From Cryptomeria japonica (taxonomy: Eukaryota; Streptophyta; Pinopsida; Cupressales; Cupressaceae), in contig NC_081409.1 in assembly GCF_030272615.1 (NCBI RefSeq), forward strand, positions 208,301,190 through 208,365,189: DNA of 64,000 nucleotides, in the 5' to 3' direction. Below, one piece after another: positions 21,733 to 33,565 of the stretch. Below the pieces are notes generated by a model. It did no database searches. It saw only the letters and a list, made by a program, of their open reading frames with translations, and was not told the origin of the DNA. The position numbers and the translations under genes are program-made. The first letter of the stretch is position 1; the number at the start of each line of letters is the position of its first letter.

Positions 21733-22876
21733 GGTTATGGATCAGTTGGTGGAAGAACCATTTGCGAGCATTGAGGCATTCCTTGAGGTGGACAAATCAT
21801 TGATTGGAAGCAGGTTGTGTGGGTGTTCAATAGATTATTGAGGGGAGGCAATTGAAATCAGTAGTCATATTGTTGAGTTGAGGTAGTTCACCAGAGTGGA
21901 AGAAGAGATGCTGCCAAGGAGAACAAACCCCTGGAGGGTAGAACGGATGATGGAATACTTCAAGAATGAAGTGAGGAAAAAAATCCAAAATGCTTTGGCT
22001 GGTTTGCAAAGAAACCTTGACTCTAAAGATGAGTATGAGGAAGTCAGTGAAGAGCTTGAGAAAGCTGAAGGACTGGAAGATGAGAGAGAGGAAAGATTCC
22101 TAAGAGCAGTGGTGTAAGAAAGTAAACTGCATTAAGTTGAGGTTTCTAACTTTTCTGGAACGTTGAACCCAGAGGATCTGATCAATTGGATCGAAGAGTT
22201 GGAGGACTAGTTTGAGTTTGAGGATGTCAAGGACCCACAGAGAGTCTGGTTGGCATAGACCAAGTTGAAAGGGCATGTTTCCTTGTGGTTGAAAGAGTTA
22301 CAGAAAGATAGAGTGGAGAATGATGAATTGAAGATCACCCGGTGGAGACATATGGTTACAAGTTTGAAGGCCAAGTTCATACCAGGAGACTATTAATTGG
22401 ATTTGTTCAAGAAGTTGCAGAACCTGAAACAAAGAAACATGACTATGAAGGAATATACTGAGGAATTCTACATGGTGGTAATTAGATCTGGACAAAGAGA
22501 GATGGACAGAGAAAAGGTGGTGAGATACATCACTGGACTTTCTTTTAACATTCAAGATGAGATGAGTATGTTGAAGGTTTCAACAGTTGAAGAAGCTTAC
22601 CAAAATGCTTTGAAGGCTAAGGAGAAGGTGAGAAGAAGATAATCGAATAAGGGAAAGGAGAAATTCAAGATGAATGATAGTATGAAGAAACCGGTTGAAG
22701 AAGAGGATGCAAAAGCTAAGTGGAGTAAAGAACTGGAACATAAGACACCAAGGAAGGGTAGCAGCAGGTAGAGAATTCCCTGGAAAATGTTTCAAGTGTG
22801 GAGAAACCAGACATAGTTCCTATGAATGTAAGCAAGGAATGGCAAGAAGTTGTATGGTAAGTGAAGAACCGAATGG
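21733..22876 (+). pseudogene. gag: Element D gag (broken)
   Basis: A gypsy-type gag on the + strand. An acidic helical N-terminal part (21896-22117) precedes the retrotransposon gag domain: EDLINWIEELED, TKLKGHVSLWLKEL, KAKFIPGDY, then LFKKLQNLKQRNMTMKEY and VVRYITGLSFNIQDEMS (about 22150-22600). A zinc knuckle CFKCGETRHSSYEC follows at about 22788-22830, with the CX2CX4HX4C pattern intact although the Gly before His is Arg. Stops (TAG, TGA, TAA) and small frame changes break it. The 3' LTR starts about 45 bases later, so no pol ever follows. Confidence 0.85.
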
Positions 22877-23483
22877 TAAGTTATTGCTTCTGGTTGGTTG
22901 TTTCTGGGTTCCTGTGACAGTTCTTATGTTTACCGATTGGTTTTCCTTCATTACTGATGTGATTCTTGGCATGTGGATCCATCTTGGGTCTTGTTCGATG
23001 TTCTTTGGCGTGTGGCCAACCTTCTTGCTAAACCGCATCACTTGGTTGTTATTTTCTGGAAGGATTTGTTAAATCTTAGGGCCGACCTAATTACATGTTT
23101 CATTTTCCTGCATTGGTGAATGTAATCTTTGAGGCTGACCCAGATATGTTTCGGTGGGTATAAATATGATGTTATGTAATCATTTATAAGGGCAGAGGAA
23201 GTAGAACTTAGAATAAGGATTGAGATTTGTATGTTGTGATCTGATTGATCTTTGGAGTCTTGGTTGGGTTGTTTATGGCTTGTAGCCTACATGTAACTGG
23301 TTAACTATCGGATGTTCTTTGATGATAATCTGATGATTACCAGATGATTGCTGGAATTTCTATGACTTGAATATGATCTGTTTATATGAATTTGTTACTT
23401 TTTCTTGCTTTTTGCATTGTGTCTCTCTCGCTGCATAAGTCGATTAGCTCTTCTGAGGGTTTTTATTGGTTATGGCTGCATCA
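22877..23483 (+). repeat. 3' LTR of D, 5'-truncated
   Basis: Matches 21167-21717 of the 5' LTR, sharing GTGGATCCATCTTGGGTCTTG among other stretches, and ends GGCTGCATCA at the target duplication. The first about 208 bp of the LTR are missing. Confidence 0.88.
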
Positions 23484-23488
23484 TAGAG

Positions 23489-23690
23489 CCTATGGAGAGA
23501 GAGGTGAGAAACCTAGGGGATAGATAGAGTTGACATAGATAGACAAGGAAAGGGAGAGGTGGGTAATGATATAGGGATGGAGAGTTTGAGAGGCAAAGAG
23601 GGACGGAGGGGGAGATATAGAGAGCGGGACACAGAGAGTGGGAGGGAGAGGTAGTGATCTAGAGAATGGAAAGAGAGCGGACATGCATTT
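23489..23690. other. Purine-rich tract, outer LTR of B
   Basis: About 200 bp with strong A/G bias on the + strand (many gagag, ggagg and ggga units), resuming the sequence interrupted by D: gaggtgagagacctag before D and gaggtgagaaacctag after it. This suggests a short local repeat inside the LTR of B. Reverse-strand Ser/Leu/Pro ORFs here are composition artefacts. Confidence 0.6.
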
Positions 23691-24144
23691 ATTGATAGCA
23701 CTATTACATCAATTATCTCTCATTGTTGTCTACCAGCCTACCTCAAGCAACCAAAACCCTTATATAAAAATGTTTTGCATATCGCAGGTAATGAACAAAA
23801 AAATAAGCTACAATGTTTTGAAAATAGTAGATCACTTAATAAGAAGCATAGTAAGAACATGACGAAGGAAGCACATTAGAGAATTTGGGAAGGAACCATA
23901 GTAGAGAATTTGGGGAAGGAAAATTAGAAGGGACTGGACACAGCAAGTGAGAAAAAATATTAGCAATGGGTGGAGGTATTGGTTAAAAAGAGTCAATAGA
24001 ACACTTCATTGTGGAAAGTGATATAAAATGCATAACAAACCTTGAATATTTTGGATGGTTAAGCTACTTTTAGAGACTAACCAATTATGATAAGGGAATT
24101 GCAAGTCAATAAATGCACAAAATCTAGAAGATAATGGTTAAACA
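23691..24144. other. AT-rich, nothing recognised
   Basis: Between the purine tract and the lysine-rich pseudo-ORF I see only AT-rich sequence with no motif or repeat I can name; it may include the outer edge of element B. Confidence 0.5.
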
Positions 24145-26778
24145 ATGAAAGGCATGAGAGTGAATGCCACCATGAGGGAAATAGAAAAAGTAACTAGGCT
24201 CCCTATGGAGAGGGAGGACTTTCCTAAAAAACATTATGTTGTGACATCCAAGAAAAATTTCACTAAACCTAGATATTCTTGTTTAGAAACCTTCTCAAGG
24301 CACAGGATGAACATCTCTTCCTTAGAAGTGGGCATGTAAAGAAATAAATATCATAAGGTACATAACCTATGCGGGGAGATTCTCTCTATTTTATTTCTCT
24401 TTTCCAACTTCTAAGCCACATGTAGCATCATAAATTGGTTAATGTGCCTAATTATCTATATCATTTATTGGTTTGAATTTGTTGTGGAGTTCCAAAAAGG
24501 TAAGGATACCTCATTATCACATCACTTCCTAGTTCAATTGTTGGTTAAGAGAAGTCTAAGTGTTTAGTATCCTAATATGATATGAGAGGAGTTCTTAAAA
24601 ATAGAAAGGTTAAGCATCTAAATGTAGGACCTAGGGGTAATTTATTATGGTTTAAAGGTAAAAATAAAAAAAGTGGGAAAAGTGGTAGACATCAAGAGGA
24701 CCTTGAGCCTAAATCTTTAATCTCTTTAGAATTTGAGGAAACCTTTGAGTATATAGGGTCCTCGAAATCTAAATCCTCAATAAGTGAGGAGTTTCCTAAG
24801 AAACCTAGTCATGTAGCCAAAACAAGAAGTCAAAAACTAGCTCAAACTTCCAAAACCCCACCTAATACAAAAAGGGATGAGAAACAATCAAAGGATGTAG
24901 AGAGAAAAAAAGAAAGGCAAGTCTTCTATTCTGGAGAAGAAAAATAAAAAGAAAAACACTCTCCATTGTGATAGATAAGAAAGGGAAGAGTAACATTTTA
25001 ATTGAAAAGGAGAAAGGAAAGAGAGAGAAACCTTCTCCTATTTCATCTAATAAAAAGAAGGCAAAGTATTCACTTGATTTAGGAGAGAAGACATGTGATA
25101 AAACTATAGCTGAGAAAAAGAAAACAATTGAATACTCTATTGTTGCAGGAAAGAAGAAGAAAACTAAGTCACCCCTTGTTTCTAAAAAAATTAGAAAAAG
25201 TTAGCATACTCCCCCATTATTGAAAATTAAAAATCCGAGTCAAGGAAAGAAAGAGAATCTATCTATTCTCCTTTTTTATAAAAACCACCACCAGTCTCTT
25301 TTTTCATAAAATTGAGTGAACAAGAAGAGGTTCCTATTGCAACTAGGAAAGAGAAGAAAAGAAAGCAACAAAAAACTTCTAGTAAAACTACTAGAAAATA
25401 TCTCCAATAAAAATTAAAGATAGGTTCTAAGAAAATTTCAAGTAAGGCTGAGAAAATAGTGCATGTAGAGTAAGAAATCAATTTTGAAAGAGAGCAGAAG
25501 TTTAGAGAGTGGCCACCTTCAATAGAGGAAGAATTTTCATTAGATACAAATATGGACTCTATTGATAGATCTATCCAAGATTAGCTAGAAGAAGGAGAAT
25601 GATTTGTTGATAAATTGAACCAATGGGAAAGAGGATATGAGGTAGAAATACTGCAAATACTCGTGCCAAACTCTACTAAGCAACGAGATACTAATTTAGA
25701 CAACATAGAAAAGATAGTTTCTAAAGAGTCTAAGGACGTCATTGACCATGAATAGCACCAAGAAATCCCTAGTTTCATCTATACTTCTCATACTTAATCT
25801 ACCCTCTCTTGGCCTACCATTTCCTTGAGGCTTTGGAAGCAAGCCTAGAAACTATAGTTACAAGAAGAAAAATGAAAAGAGAAGGAATATTTGTAGAAGA
25901 AGCATGAGGAGGGGATACAAGATAAATACATAAAGATTGTTAGATTCAAGAGCAAGGTAGATCTAATGGAAAAAATGGTGTCACAAATTGTAGGTTGTAC
26001 GCCACCAATAAGGGTATATACTTTATTTCTTAGAGAAAAACTACTCAGCTTTCAATTTATGCAACTATAATATGATTTGTCTTTATTTCTCCATGATCAC
26101 TCCAAAATAGTTTTTCAATATTTACAACTCATTCACCTCTGACATACATAACTCTCTTTATGAGTTATATGTGATAACTACATTGTCCCTTATGATACAA
26201 AATGGAACCCCGTGTGACACTTTGTAATATTCATATAAGAGAAATCTACTACTAGATTAAGAATAAGGAAAATCAAGTTGAGAAAATGAGAAGTTACAAA
26301 GAAATTAAAAAGTCAGTGGTGCTTCTATTGAGGTCTAAGTCTCATAACCCTGACAACATATTAAACAACTAGGTAATTTTTATGAGTATGTCAAAAGTTT
26401 AGCAGAAGGTACTAAAGCCTTATATTTGAAAATTTATCACAGACCATGGGTAGAGAATTCTTGCGACTCCTAGTAGTATTATGGAAAGAGTTAAGTGGTG
26501 ATCTAAATATGAAGGAGCCACACTCCTTATATACATATGATGTAGTTTTTAGACAGGTCAAGAAATATATGAAATTAGCAAGATATTGTGAGCTTACCTG
26601 GCTACCCCACTTATTTGCTAGCCACCTTTTCAATGGTTTTCAGTATTATAATGGAGATGAACTTAAGAGTATAATGCAAAGGGAAAAAATCCTAGATGCA
26701 GAAGATAGACAAGACAAATGGTTTCTACTAGAACCCATTCAGTCAACACCTAGAGATCATCACACACTCAAATTTTAG
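24145..26778 (+). pseudogene. Decayed Lys/Glu-rich pseudo-ORF, unknown
   Basis: A long stretch that still reads as protein in pieces: 24145-24339, 24582-24947, 24968-25204, then a frame from about 25300 to 25870 with repeated stops, and 26446-26778. The middle part is very rich in Lys, Ser and Glu (for example KKKKTKSPLVSKK) and resembles a disordered nuclear or DNA-binding linker. Many stops sit where CAA, CAG or CGA would restore a codon. The last segment (MGREFLRLLVVLWKEL..., with YCELTWLPHLFASHLF) is hydrophobic and globular. I do not recognise the family. It could be the ORF2 of an unknown retroelement, given the similar Lys-rich middle of ORF2 in E, H and K, or a relic host gene. Confidence 0.5.
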
Positions 26779-27664
26779 GGAGCTAAAATTTATGAGGAAT
26801 TAGATGCACTCATCTACTTGGGGGATATTATCTAATTTGGAAGTGATAAATCTATTATATGACTATTTTTATACTTTTATACTAGATTTGTTGCATACTT
26901 TTATCCTAGAAACTTGACACCTTCCACTATTAAGACTATTTTGTAAGAATTATAGTATAAATTTATTCATGAATTATAAGGTAATATATGAAATAATAAT
27001 TATGTATAAAATCATGTTGAATTTATGTGATTATCATTATGTGTAATTTTTGTGTGCACTAATTTGTTATGCAACATTCAGTCAAACTTCTTGAAGCAGT
27101 TCCTGCAACCAATGACAACAAAACTAGAGGTAGCTCCTACAACCAAAGGGTCATAATGTAGTTTGAATGTTCAATTATAATTTATTCATTCCATAACCAC
27201 CAGAAGATCTCCTGTTGGTTGTAGAACACTTTAGCACACAATAAACCTTTCAAGAATGATTGTCATTAATAATTTGTTGTGATTTTGCATCATGGATATT
27301 TATGTTTCATAGTGCTTGGTTGTACAATCCACTATGTATATTTGCACTTTCTTAGAATTAATAATCCTCTTCCTTAATAATTGGAATGAGTGATAAATAT
27401 TCTTAGTTAGTTAGTCTAATTCAATCCATATGATTCGAGAAAATACCAAATGTGGTTAACAACTTTTTGATTCAACCTTCTCATTTTACAACAGTTTAAA
27501 ACATATTTTATGTATTTTTCTTGAATGGACATATGCTGATTTGGAAATTTCACTTTGTTAATAGTTTAAGAGTGTGTTTACCCCAAGGTAGGGCCCACTT
27601 GAGGTGAACACCACTCTATATTTCACTTCTACAAATTCTTTAGATATTTTAAATAGTTTTTGTT
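26779..27664. other. AT-rich spacer, nothing recognised
   Basis: About 890 bp left of element E with no reading frame, repeat or motif I can support. It ends in the target duplication of E (tagtt, 27665-27669). Confidence 0.6.
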
Positions 27665-27669
27665 TAGTT

Positions 27670-28582
27670 TGTTGGTAATTGACACTCAATTGGTTGGTTT
27701 CACTATGTTTTCATTGATGGCAACATGGTATCTTGTTCCGGTTTCACATTTTGGTTCAGTTGTGTACTGGCAGGCACTTCACAAACACTTCACCCGCATC
27801 GGCACTGACAGGATGGAAGGATTTCTTTGGTTACTGGAAATGTAGGCCGACATGATTTAGAATAAGGTTATTGTTATTGAAGGCTGACATCTTTTGGATC
27901 CGGCATCGGCAATTATTTTTGATAGTCGTGTACTTATGTTATCTAGCGGACATGTATATTAACATTGTAATTATCTTTGTAAGCCAACATAAGGCATGAT
28001 AAATTGTATAGGGTATATAGGTCAGTTGGATTAGATCATTTTGATATATGATGTGTATTAGGAAGGAAATAGTGAAGGAGATGTGAAACATATGAGAGAG
28101 ATCATGAATGTAAGGAAATTTATGTAAGGGTTATTCCGGTAAAGGGTTTAGGGGCTAAGAATGGAACTGTATTCAGGCATTGAAGATGTTATCTTAGCAG
28201 TTCATTCATTTCTCTGAATTATAGTCTGGATTTATATGTAGTCAATGAGGCTCCTTTTATGATTGAGCAATGTGTTTTAGGCTGTAAGCCTTCCTACAAG
28301 TGCAGGCCCCTATATTTTTTAATATCTCTTCATATAACTAGTGGATTGATATTGTGGATCACAAATCCCATCGTGATTTTTCCTCTTTGAGGTTTTCCAC
28401 ATATAACTCTGTGTGTTATGGTATTCATTTATGTGATTGGCTTATTGGTTTCTTTACTTCTTTCAATTATATATGTACCAATATACTGGTTGGTGTATGC
28501 ATGCTTTAATAAGGTTAAAATTGATCATACTCGTAGAACATTGATTCACCCCCTCCCCTCTCAGTGTTCTTGGATTCCAACA
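27670..28582 (+). repeat. 5' LTR of E
   Basis: Starts TGTTGGTAATTG, ends GGATTCCAACA. Near the end it has the plant copia LTR core (AATCCCATCGTGATTTTTCC, then GTGTTATGG) and a hairpin with arms at 28535-28544 and 28561-28570. Confidence 0.93.
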
Positions 28583-28584
28583 AT

Positions 28585-28597
28585 TGGTATTAGAGCC
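28585..28597 (+). other. Primer binding site of E
   Basis: TGGTATTAGAGCC, two bases after the LTR end; one base different from the canonical tRNA-Met-type site. Confidence 0.88.
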
Positions 28598-28650
28598 TTG
28601 TGCCTCAGAGGAAGTTTAACAGCTTGAGGGAGATTCTAAATCCGGAATCC

Positions 28651-29772
28651 ATGAATATGGGTTTGGAAAAGAAACTTAAGATGGCACTTGAAGATTATGA
28701 TGTTGCAAGGATGAAGAACTTAAAGCTATAAGATGAATTGAATTCTACTAAGGAATTCATTCTTGTCCTACAGGAGAGGTTGTCATCTATTAAAGCTAGG
28801 AGGAAGGAACTTTTGTAAAATCAGGATGATGAAGGGAAAGATGCACTTAAGGAACAGTGTCAGAAGCTTAGTCGGGAGAACATGGTTATGAGAAATGAAA
28901 TGCAATCTATAACTATGAGAGTGTCTAAAGAGATTGAGGACCGGAAGAAAAAAGGAAGAAAATCTTGTTGTATCTCTGAAGAACAAATTTGAAGAATGTG
29001 GTAGGTTGGTTCATAAGAATGATATGTTGAGAACTGATTTAGTACAATCCTAGAGTAATGAACAAGAGTTTGAGAGACAAATGATAATTCTGAGAGATGA
29101 TCTAACTATTACAAGTGAGTATAAAGAAAAATTCAAGATTAGTTCAGCACAGCTAGATGAGTTATTGAAGGGCCAAAGGCAGAATGGAGATTCTAGTGGA
29201 CTTGGATTTGAACAAGGACAAAGTTCCACTACTGTAAATGAATATCAAAACCATAAGGCATCAGTAAGGTAGTTTAATGCTTATAAATTTAATGGTAGAT
29301 GTTTTGTTTGTAATAAATTTGGTCACATCCTAGGCAATGTAAAAATAGAGCAAATCAGAACCCTGGTTTTGCTCTTGGTCAATGTTCTAAATGTAATAAG
29401 TATGGTCATAAGACAAAGGATTGCAAAATGAATTTAAAATGCTATGCATGTGGAAAATTTGGACATATGGCTAATTAGTCCAGGTCAAACAATTATACTC
29501 GATTTAGCAAAGCAATTCAAAAGAACAATGTTACATGTTATGCATGTAATGAAGTTGGACATATTGCTAAGTTTTGTAGAAGCATAAATCCATCGGTTGG
29601 TAATGGTGGATCAAATGAGAAAGGAAAAGAAAAGGTTAATGAAATCTGGAAAGATCATACCCAGAGATGGGTTAGGAAGACTGAAGAACAATCTACGGAT
29701 GGGAATGCACCGGTTACTTATTTGGCAGAGGAATTTGCTCCTACATCGACACGAAGCTCATCCAGTAACTGA
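28651..29772 (+). pseudogene. Element E ORF1: coiled-coil, multi-CCHC gag-like protein
   Basis: Probably an RNA-packaging protein. The ATG at 28651 is chosen because K (61416) and H (48101, - strand) start at the same distance (66-69 bases) from the primer site with a related N-terminus (KMALEDYDVAR here). A long heptad-rich helix follows to about 29170, then LDELLKGQRQNGDSSGLGFE, a segment shared with SIRE-type copia gags. Four zinc knuckles lie at about 29299-29580: CFVCNKFGH..., CSKCNKYGHKTKDC, CYACGKFGHMANXS (last Cys lost) and CYACNEVGHIAKFC. The ORF ends SSN-stop at 29770, as in K and nearly as in H. Several stops and two frame changes break it. Confidence 0.8.
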
Positions 29773-30132
29773 GGCAGATGCCTTAGGGGTAGTCAAAATT
29801 CATGAAGATGTTGCATATACCCCAAGAAGAGGTTCTGGAAGATGTTTCACACATTGGAGATGCTTATCCGGCATGGATATGTTTGTTCAAGATCTGGTAT
29901 CTTTCACTAGAAGTAATTGATGTCAATGAAAGATTAGGGTTTTTCTTGGAGAATAAAAGGTTGAATCTACTTCATTTCTTATCACCTTGAATTCAGGGTG
30001 ATTAAGAGTGATTCAAAGTGATTAAAGGTGATTTAGTGTGATCAAATATCTTCTTGAGCGATTTCACCAGCAATTAGGAGAGGTCTTTAGGGTTTTTCAT
30101 CGACAGTGATTCATAGGTATTTATCTTCAATC

Positions 30133-33100
30133 ATGGAACTAGGATCATCATATGTACCTATCTTTGTTGCAAATTTGACTGTAGTTGAGGTCAAGGACCA
30201 TCATAGGCTGACTTTCAAGCAATATTTGCATGTTGCTACCCTGGACGATTCGGTTGACTCTTTTTCTCGTATCCTGGAAGGAGTTGTGTATGTCAAAGAT
30301 GTAAGAGCTTACATCCACTATCACATTAAGGATTTGGGAACAAGTGATATCAAGAGCATGTACATGAATGAGCTAATGGGAGATTCTAAAAAGGTTAAAC
30401 CTAAATACAAGCACATTGAGAATTTAGGGTTTATCGGCATTTTGAAAATTCTGGAATTCAAAGATGAAATCATTAGGTATGTTTTGAGTAGAGTGCACGG
30501 AGAGTTTATCTGGTTAGATAGACCATATAAGATTACAAAGGAGGCCATCAGGGAAATCATCGGTTTACCACAGGTTGGGCAACATCTGAATAAGAAGGTT
30601 TCCAATGATCATGCCAACAAGATTACCGACGCAACTTCAGACAGGCGATCTATGGGATTCAGTACTATCACCATCACAGACATCAGATTCGGTAGCATAG
30701 TCATTGGTTACAAGGTAACTCAATCAAACTGACTGAATTTTGTTTCTAGCTCCTGCATTTTTGTAGCTTACAATATGATGAGAGAAAATGAGAAATTGGA
30801 TCTATGTGGTTGGATGTTGGATGAACTGTTGATAAACCTAGGAAAGATTAAAGTAGAAAAGAAAGGGACTTTCTGGTATGGTAACCTAATTGTCTGTTTA
30901 ATGTTATTTTTCATCAATGAGACTCTCGGTTTTTGGAAGAGACAATGGGCATTTGATATCTCGGTAGGGAGGCAACTGAAATAGTCTATTGCTACATTGG
31001 GTAGTTAGAGAAATGACAAAGTATGGGGTTATTTTAAGGCATTCCGGAAGGCTATGAAATCTAGAGAAAGGATTCCTAAGCACATTATTGAGAAATACTC
31101 AACTGACATATGCTTCATGGTGAAGAAAGATGAAACACTCATGCAAGCGATCAAACCCCGAAAGATCTGGATTGAGGAGATGGGCTATGAAGTTGATACA
31201 TAGATTTTAGATGCTTATGCAAAGATGTTGATTGATGCACCTTTTGATGAAGCTGAGTTCAATCGGAAGAAGAGAGAGAAGCATGAAGGAAAGGCAAGTA
31301 AATTTGTTGAAAAGGTTTCACAAGACATCAAAGCATTGATTGATGTTGTCCCAGAGAAAGGCAGAAAGAGGAAAGAACCAGAAGTATTTATTGAACCTAT
31401 TGCAGCTGAGTCTACATCTGAAGATGACACACCCCTGGCTTTCAAAAGGATAATCAGGAAGAAAACAAAAGAAACCAAGGTAGAGGCTAAAAAGAAATCG
31501 GTTAGGAAAGTTACATTCAAGTTACCGGCACAGAAACGAGCACCAAAATTAACACCTTCAGCTCCATCCGGTACTGGAAGAAGAAAGAAGAAGGGTGACA
31601 TTGATCTGGTAATTGAATCTGGTAATGTAACTATTATCCCACCAAAGACTTGTGCAAAGTTATTTAATGAGATTACTAAGGATGGTATGTTAAAGAATGT
31701 ATAGTTTTATTAGGAACATTTAGAGGATGATGAACAAAGAGAAGTAGAGGAAGCAGTATTGTTATACTTGGATATTTATAAGAAAGCCTTGATAGAAATT
31801 GAAAAACAAATACCGGCAGAATTGTATGATATGTTAGATGCTAGGAGACTATCCGCAATGCAAGAGGACAAGCATATTAAGATACAAGAGTTTTTATCTG
31901 TTTGTGTTTCTATTTCTCTAGAGGAGATGGATAGGACACTTGAGGTTGCAGATAGGAAAATCTTTAACAACAAACATAGAATAATAAGTCTTATGTTAGG
32001 AAGAGTAAATGAGATAATCAAGGAGACCAACAAGGCATGGGTTAAGTTCTTTGAAGAGAACCATGGTTTTTTATACTTCACAGAAATCAAAAACAAATAC
32101 TGCAGACATCTCGATTGAAGGAAAAGGAAAGGGTATTATGGGTACTTCACCCTCAATTATGAAAAATATTAAGATAGTGGAAATTAAGCCCCCGGTAGAT
32201 ACAAATGTATAGAAAATTATTCAGATACTAGTAAATACAGAGAGTGAAAAGGTTGATAATGTATAGGATACTAATGTTGAGGATATCAGTCCTTCGGATA
32301 CTAATGTTGAGGATGAAGTTACAGTTCCTAGGGAGGAACCAACAGTTACAGAGACTACACCAACTGGTGAAGCCACCGATGCAAGTGAGGAAACTATAAA
32401 GGTTAAATCATTAGAGGAGAAGAAAGGGGAATCCGGTAGGGAATTGATAGTGAGTCCATCATTGTTGTCAATTGACACCTCGCTGGTTGAAAAGAAAAAC
32501 ATAATCGAGATGAGCTCTATTGAACTCATGATGATGGTTGCACAAAAAATGATGAAGGAGGGATCTATGGATAAAGGGATTATTGATCAATCTATCACTT
32601 TTTTGCATAGACTAGTCCTGAAGTGCAAGTTTGACAAAGAAGCGAGCCCATTCAGCAAGCTTAAAACAATTATAGAGCACATTTCAAAGGATTTTCAATC
32701 CTTGCAGCAATTATCAAACCGGCAAGCACTGGAGAGGTTCACACAGGCAAAAAGAGATACATTTGATCAAGTGATTGAGTCTAAGAGGAAGAAGATTAAT
32801 GAAAGGTTGAAATTGATAGACAATTCTTTAAAGCAGTGTACAAATATTGACAAACTATATTGTAACACAGATGTTCTTACATTTAATTTGGATAAGAAGA
32901 TTAAGGAATCTCGGGAGAAAATTGCAAGTATAGCCAATTCTTTTGATGGATTAAATTCATTGACTACATCCATTGATGGTCAGATTTTGGTTTTGGAAGC
33001 CCAAATTTCTATTCTTGAGAAAGAAAAAGACAAAATCATAACAAGAGCCAGAAGTCTTAGAGGTTTGGTGAGTCCCCGGTTGGATTCACCTAGTGTACAT

Positions 33101-33286
33101 AAGAAATAATGTATAGATATGGTTGGTAAGCTTACACCAACAGAGTTAAATGAGAAAGAGTCATTTGCCCATATGCTAAATGGACTTGTATCTATTTCCA
33201 ACACTTTCAAAACTAGTTGGGATACTTATCTTGAGCTATTGGAGAAGGTATATACAGATATTCTCAAATATATTAAGCTCCGGTAA
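30133..33286 (+). pseudogene. Element E ORF2: about 1,050-codon protein of unknown function
   Basis: One frame holds from 30133 to 32118, then a frameshift leads to the frame used from 32444 to the TAA at 33284. In-frame stops include 30730 (TGA), 30982 (TAG), 31201 (TAG) and 31702 (TAG). The N-terminal 300 residues look globular and are shared with H and K: VRAYIHYHIKDLG, EFIWLDRPYKITKEAIREI, DRRSMGF, then WGYFKAF and ICFMVKKDETLM. A Lys/Arg-rich linker (31260-31600) and a helical, coiled-coil-like C-terminal half follow. No protease, RT, RNase H or integrase signature is visible. The ITKEAIREIIGLP part faintly recalls plant-transposon-protein or plant-mobile-type domains, but I cannot assign it. 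Confidence 0.75.
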
Positions 33287-33385
33287 GGTATTTTTGGGAT
33301 ATTCATTGTAAGGTATCTTTCATTCTTCGTCCCGATTTTGGATTTTTGGTATTCTTTTTAGAATTTTTGATGGTATTGATGTCAA

Positions 33386-33565
33386 AGGGGGAGTAATATA
33401 GATGTGAAAAATAAAAAGGGAGTTGTATACATTAGGGGGAGATATGGAACTATGGAATTATGGAGTATTTTGTATTGATGAATATTCAGCTCAGGGGGAG
33501 CAAGTTTAGGATGAAACCATGATCATTTTTCACATGAGTGTTGCAATCAATGCCAAAGGAGAGAT
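33386..33565 (+). other. Repeated polypurine-tract-like motifs before 3' LTR of E
   Basis: Four purine runs occur in 180 bp: caaagggggag (about 33385), ttagggggag (about 33433), tcagggggagc (about 33491) and ccaaaggagagat, which directly precedes the LTR at 33566. The last is the likely plus-strand primer; the first sits in gatgtcaaaggggga, near-identical to the last one's context in H. Multiple tracts are known from SIRE-type copia elements. Confidence 0.75.

Larger units (their letters stand above)
20959..23483 (+). mobile_element. Element D: gag-only deletion derivative of a gypsy element
   Basis: A 2.5 kb insertion flanked by a perfect 5-bp target duplication, tagag (20954-20958 and 23484-23488). 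It starts TGATGTAG and ends CTGCATCA, matching inverted termini apart from one base. Inside are a full 5' LTR, a primer site, a decayed gag and a 3' LTR missing its first about 208 bp. Protease, RT and integrase are absent. The deletion runs from just after the gag zinc knuckle into the 3' LTR. A solo LTR of the same family is at 44284-45105. Confidence 0.9.
13323..23690 (-). mobile_element. Element B: Ty3/gypsy element on - strand, truncated and interrupted
   Basis: Read on the - strand, the order is LTR (from about 23690 down to 19826), primer site, gag, protease, RT, RNase H and integrase. Integrase is cut at 13323 by the end of element A; the missing part should lie left of A, outside the window. 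Two later insertions interrupt B: solo LTR C (16806-19225) in gag and element D (20959-23483) in the LTR. The integrase wording resembles Reina-type chromoviruses, but no chromodomain can be seen because that end is missing. The outer edge of the LTR near 23690 is uncertain. Confidence 0.82.

Noticed and set aside
23490-23701. Ser/Pro/Leu-rich - strand ORFs
   Set aside because: Caused by the purine-rich tract; low-complexity and without family features.
23755-23775. TATA-like cccttatataaaaatg as a promoter
   Set aside because: A single TATA-like match in AT-rich DNA with no gene or LTR start correctly placed downstream.
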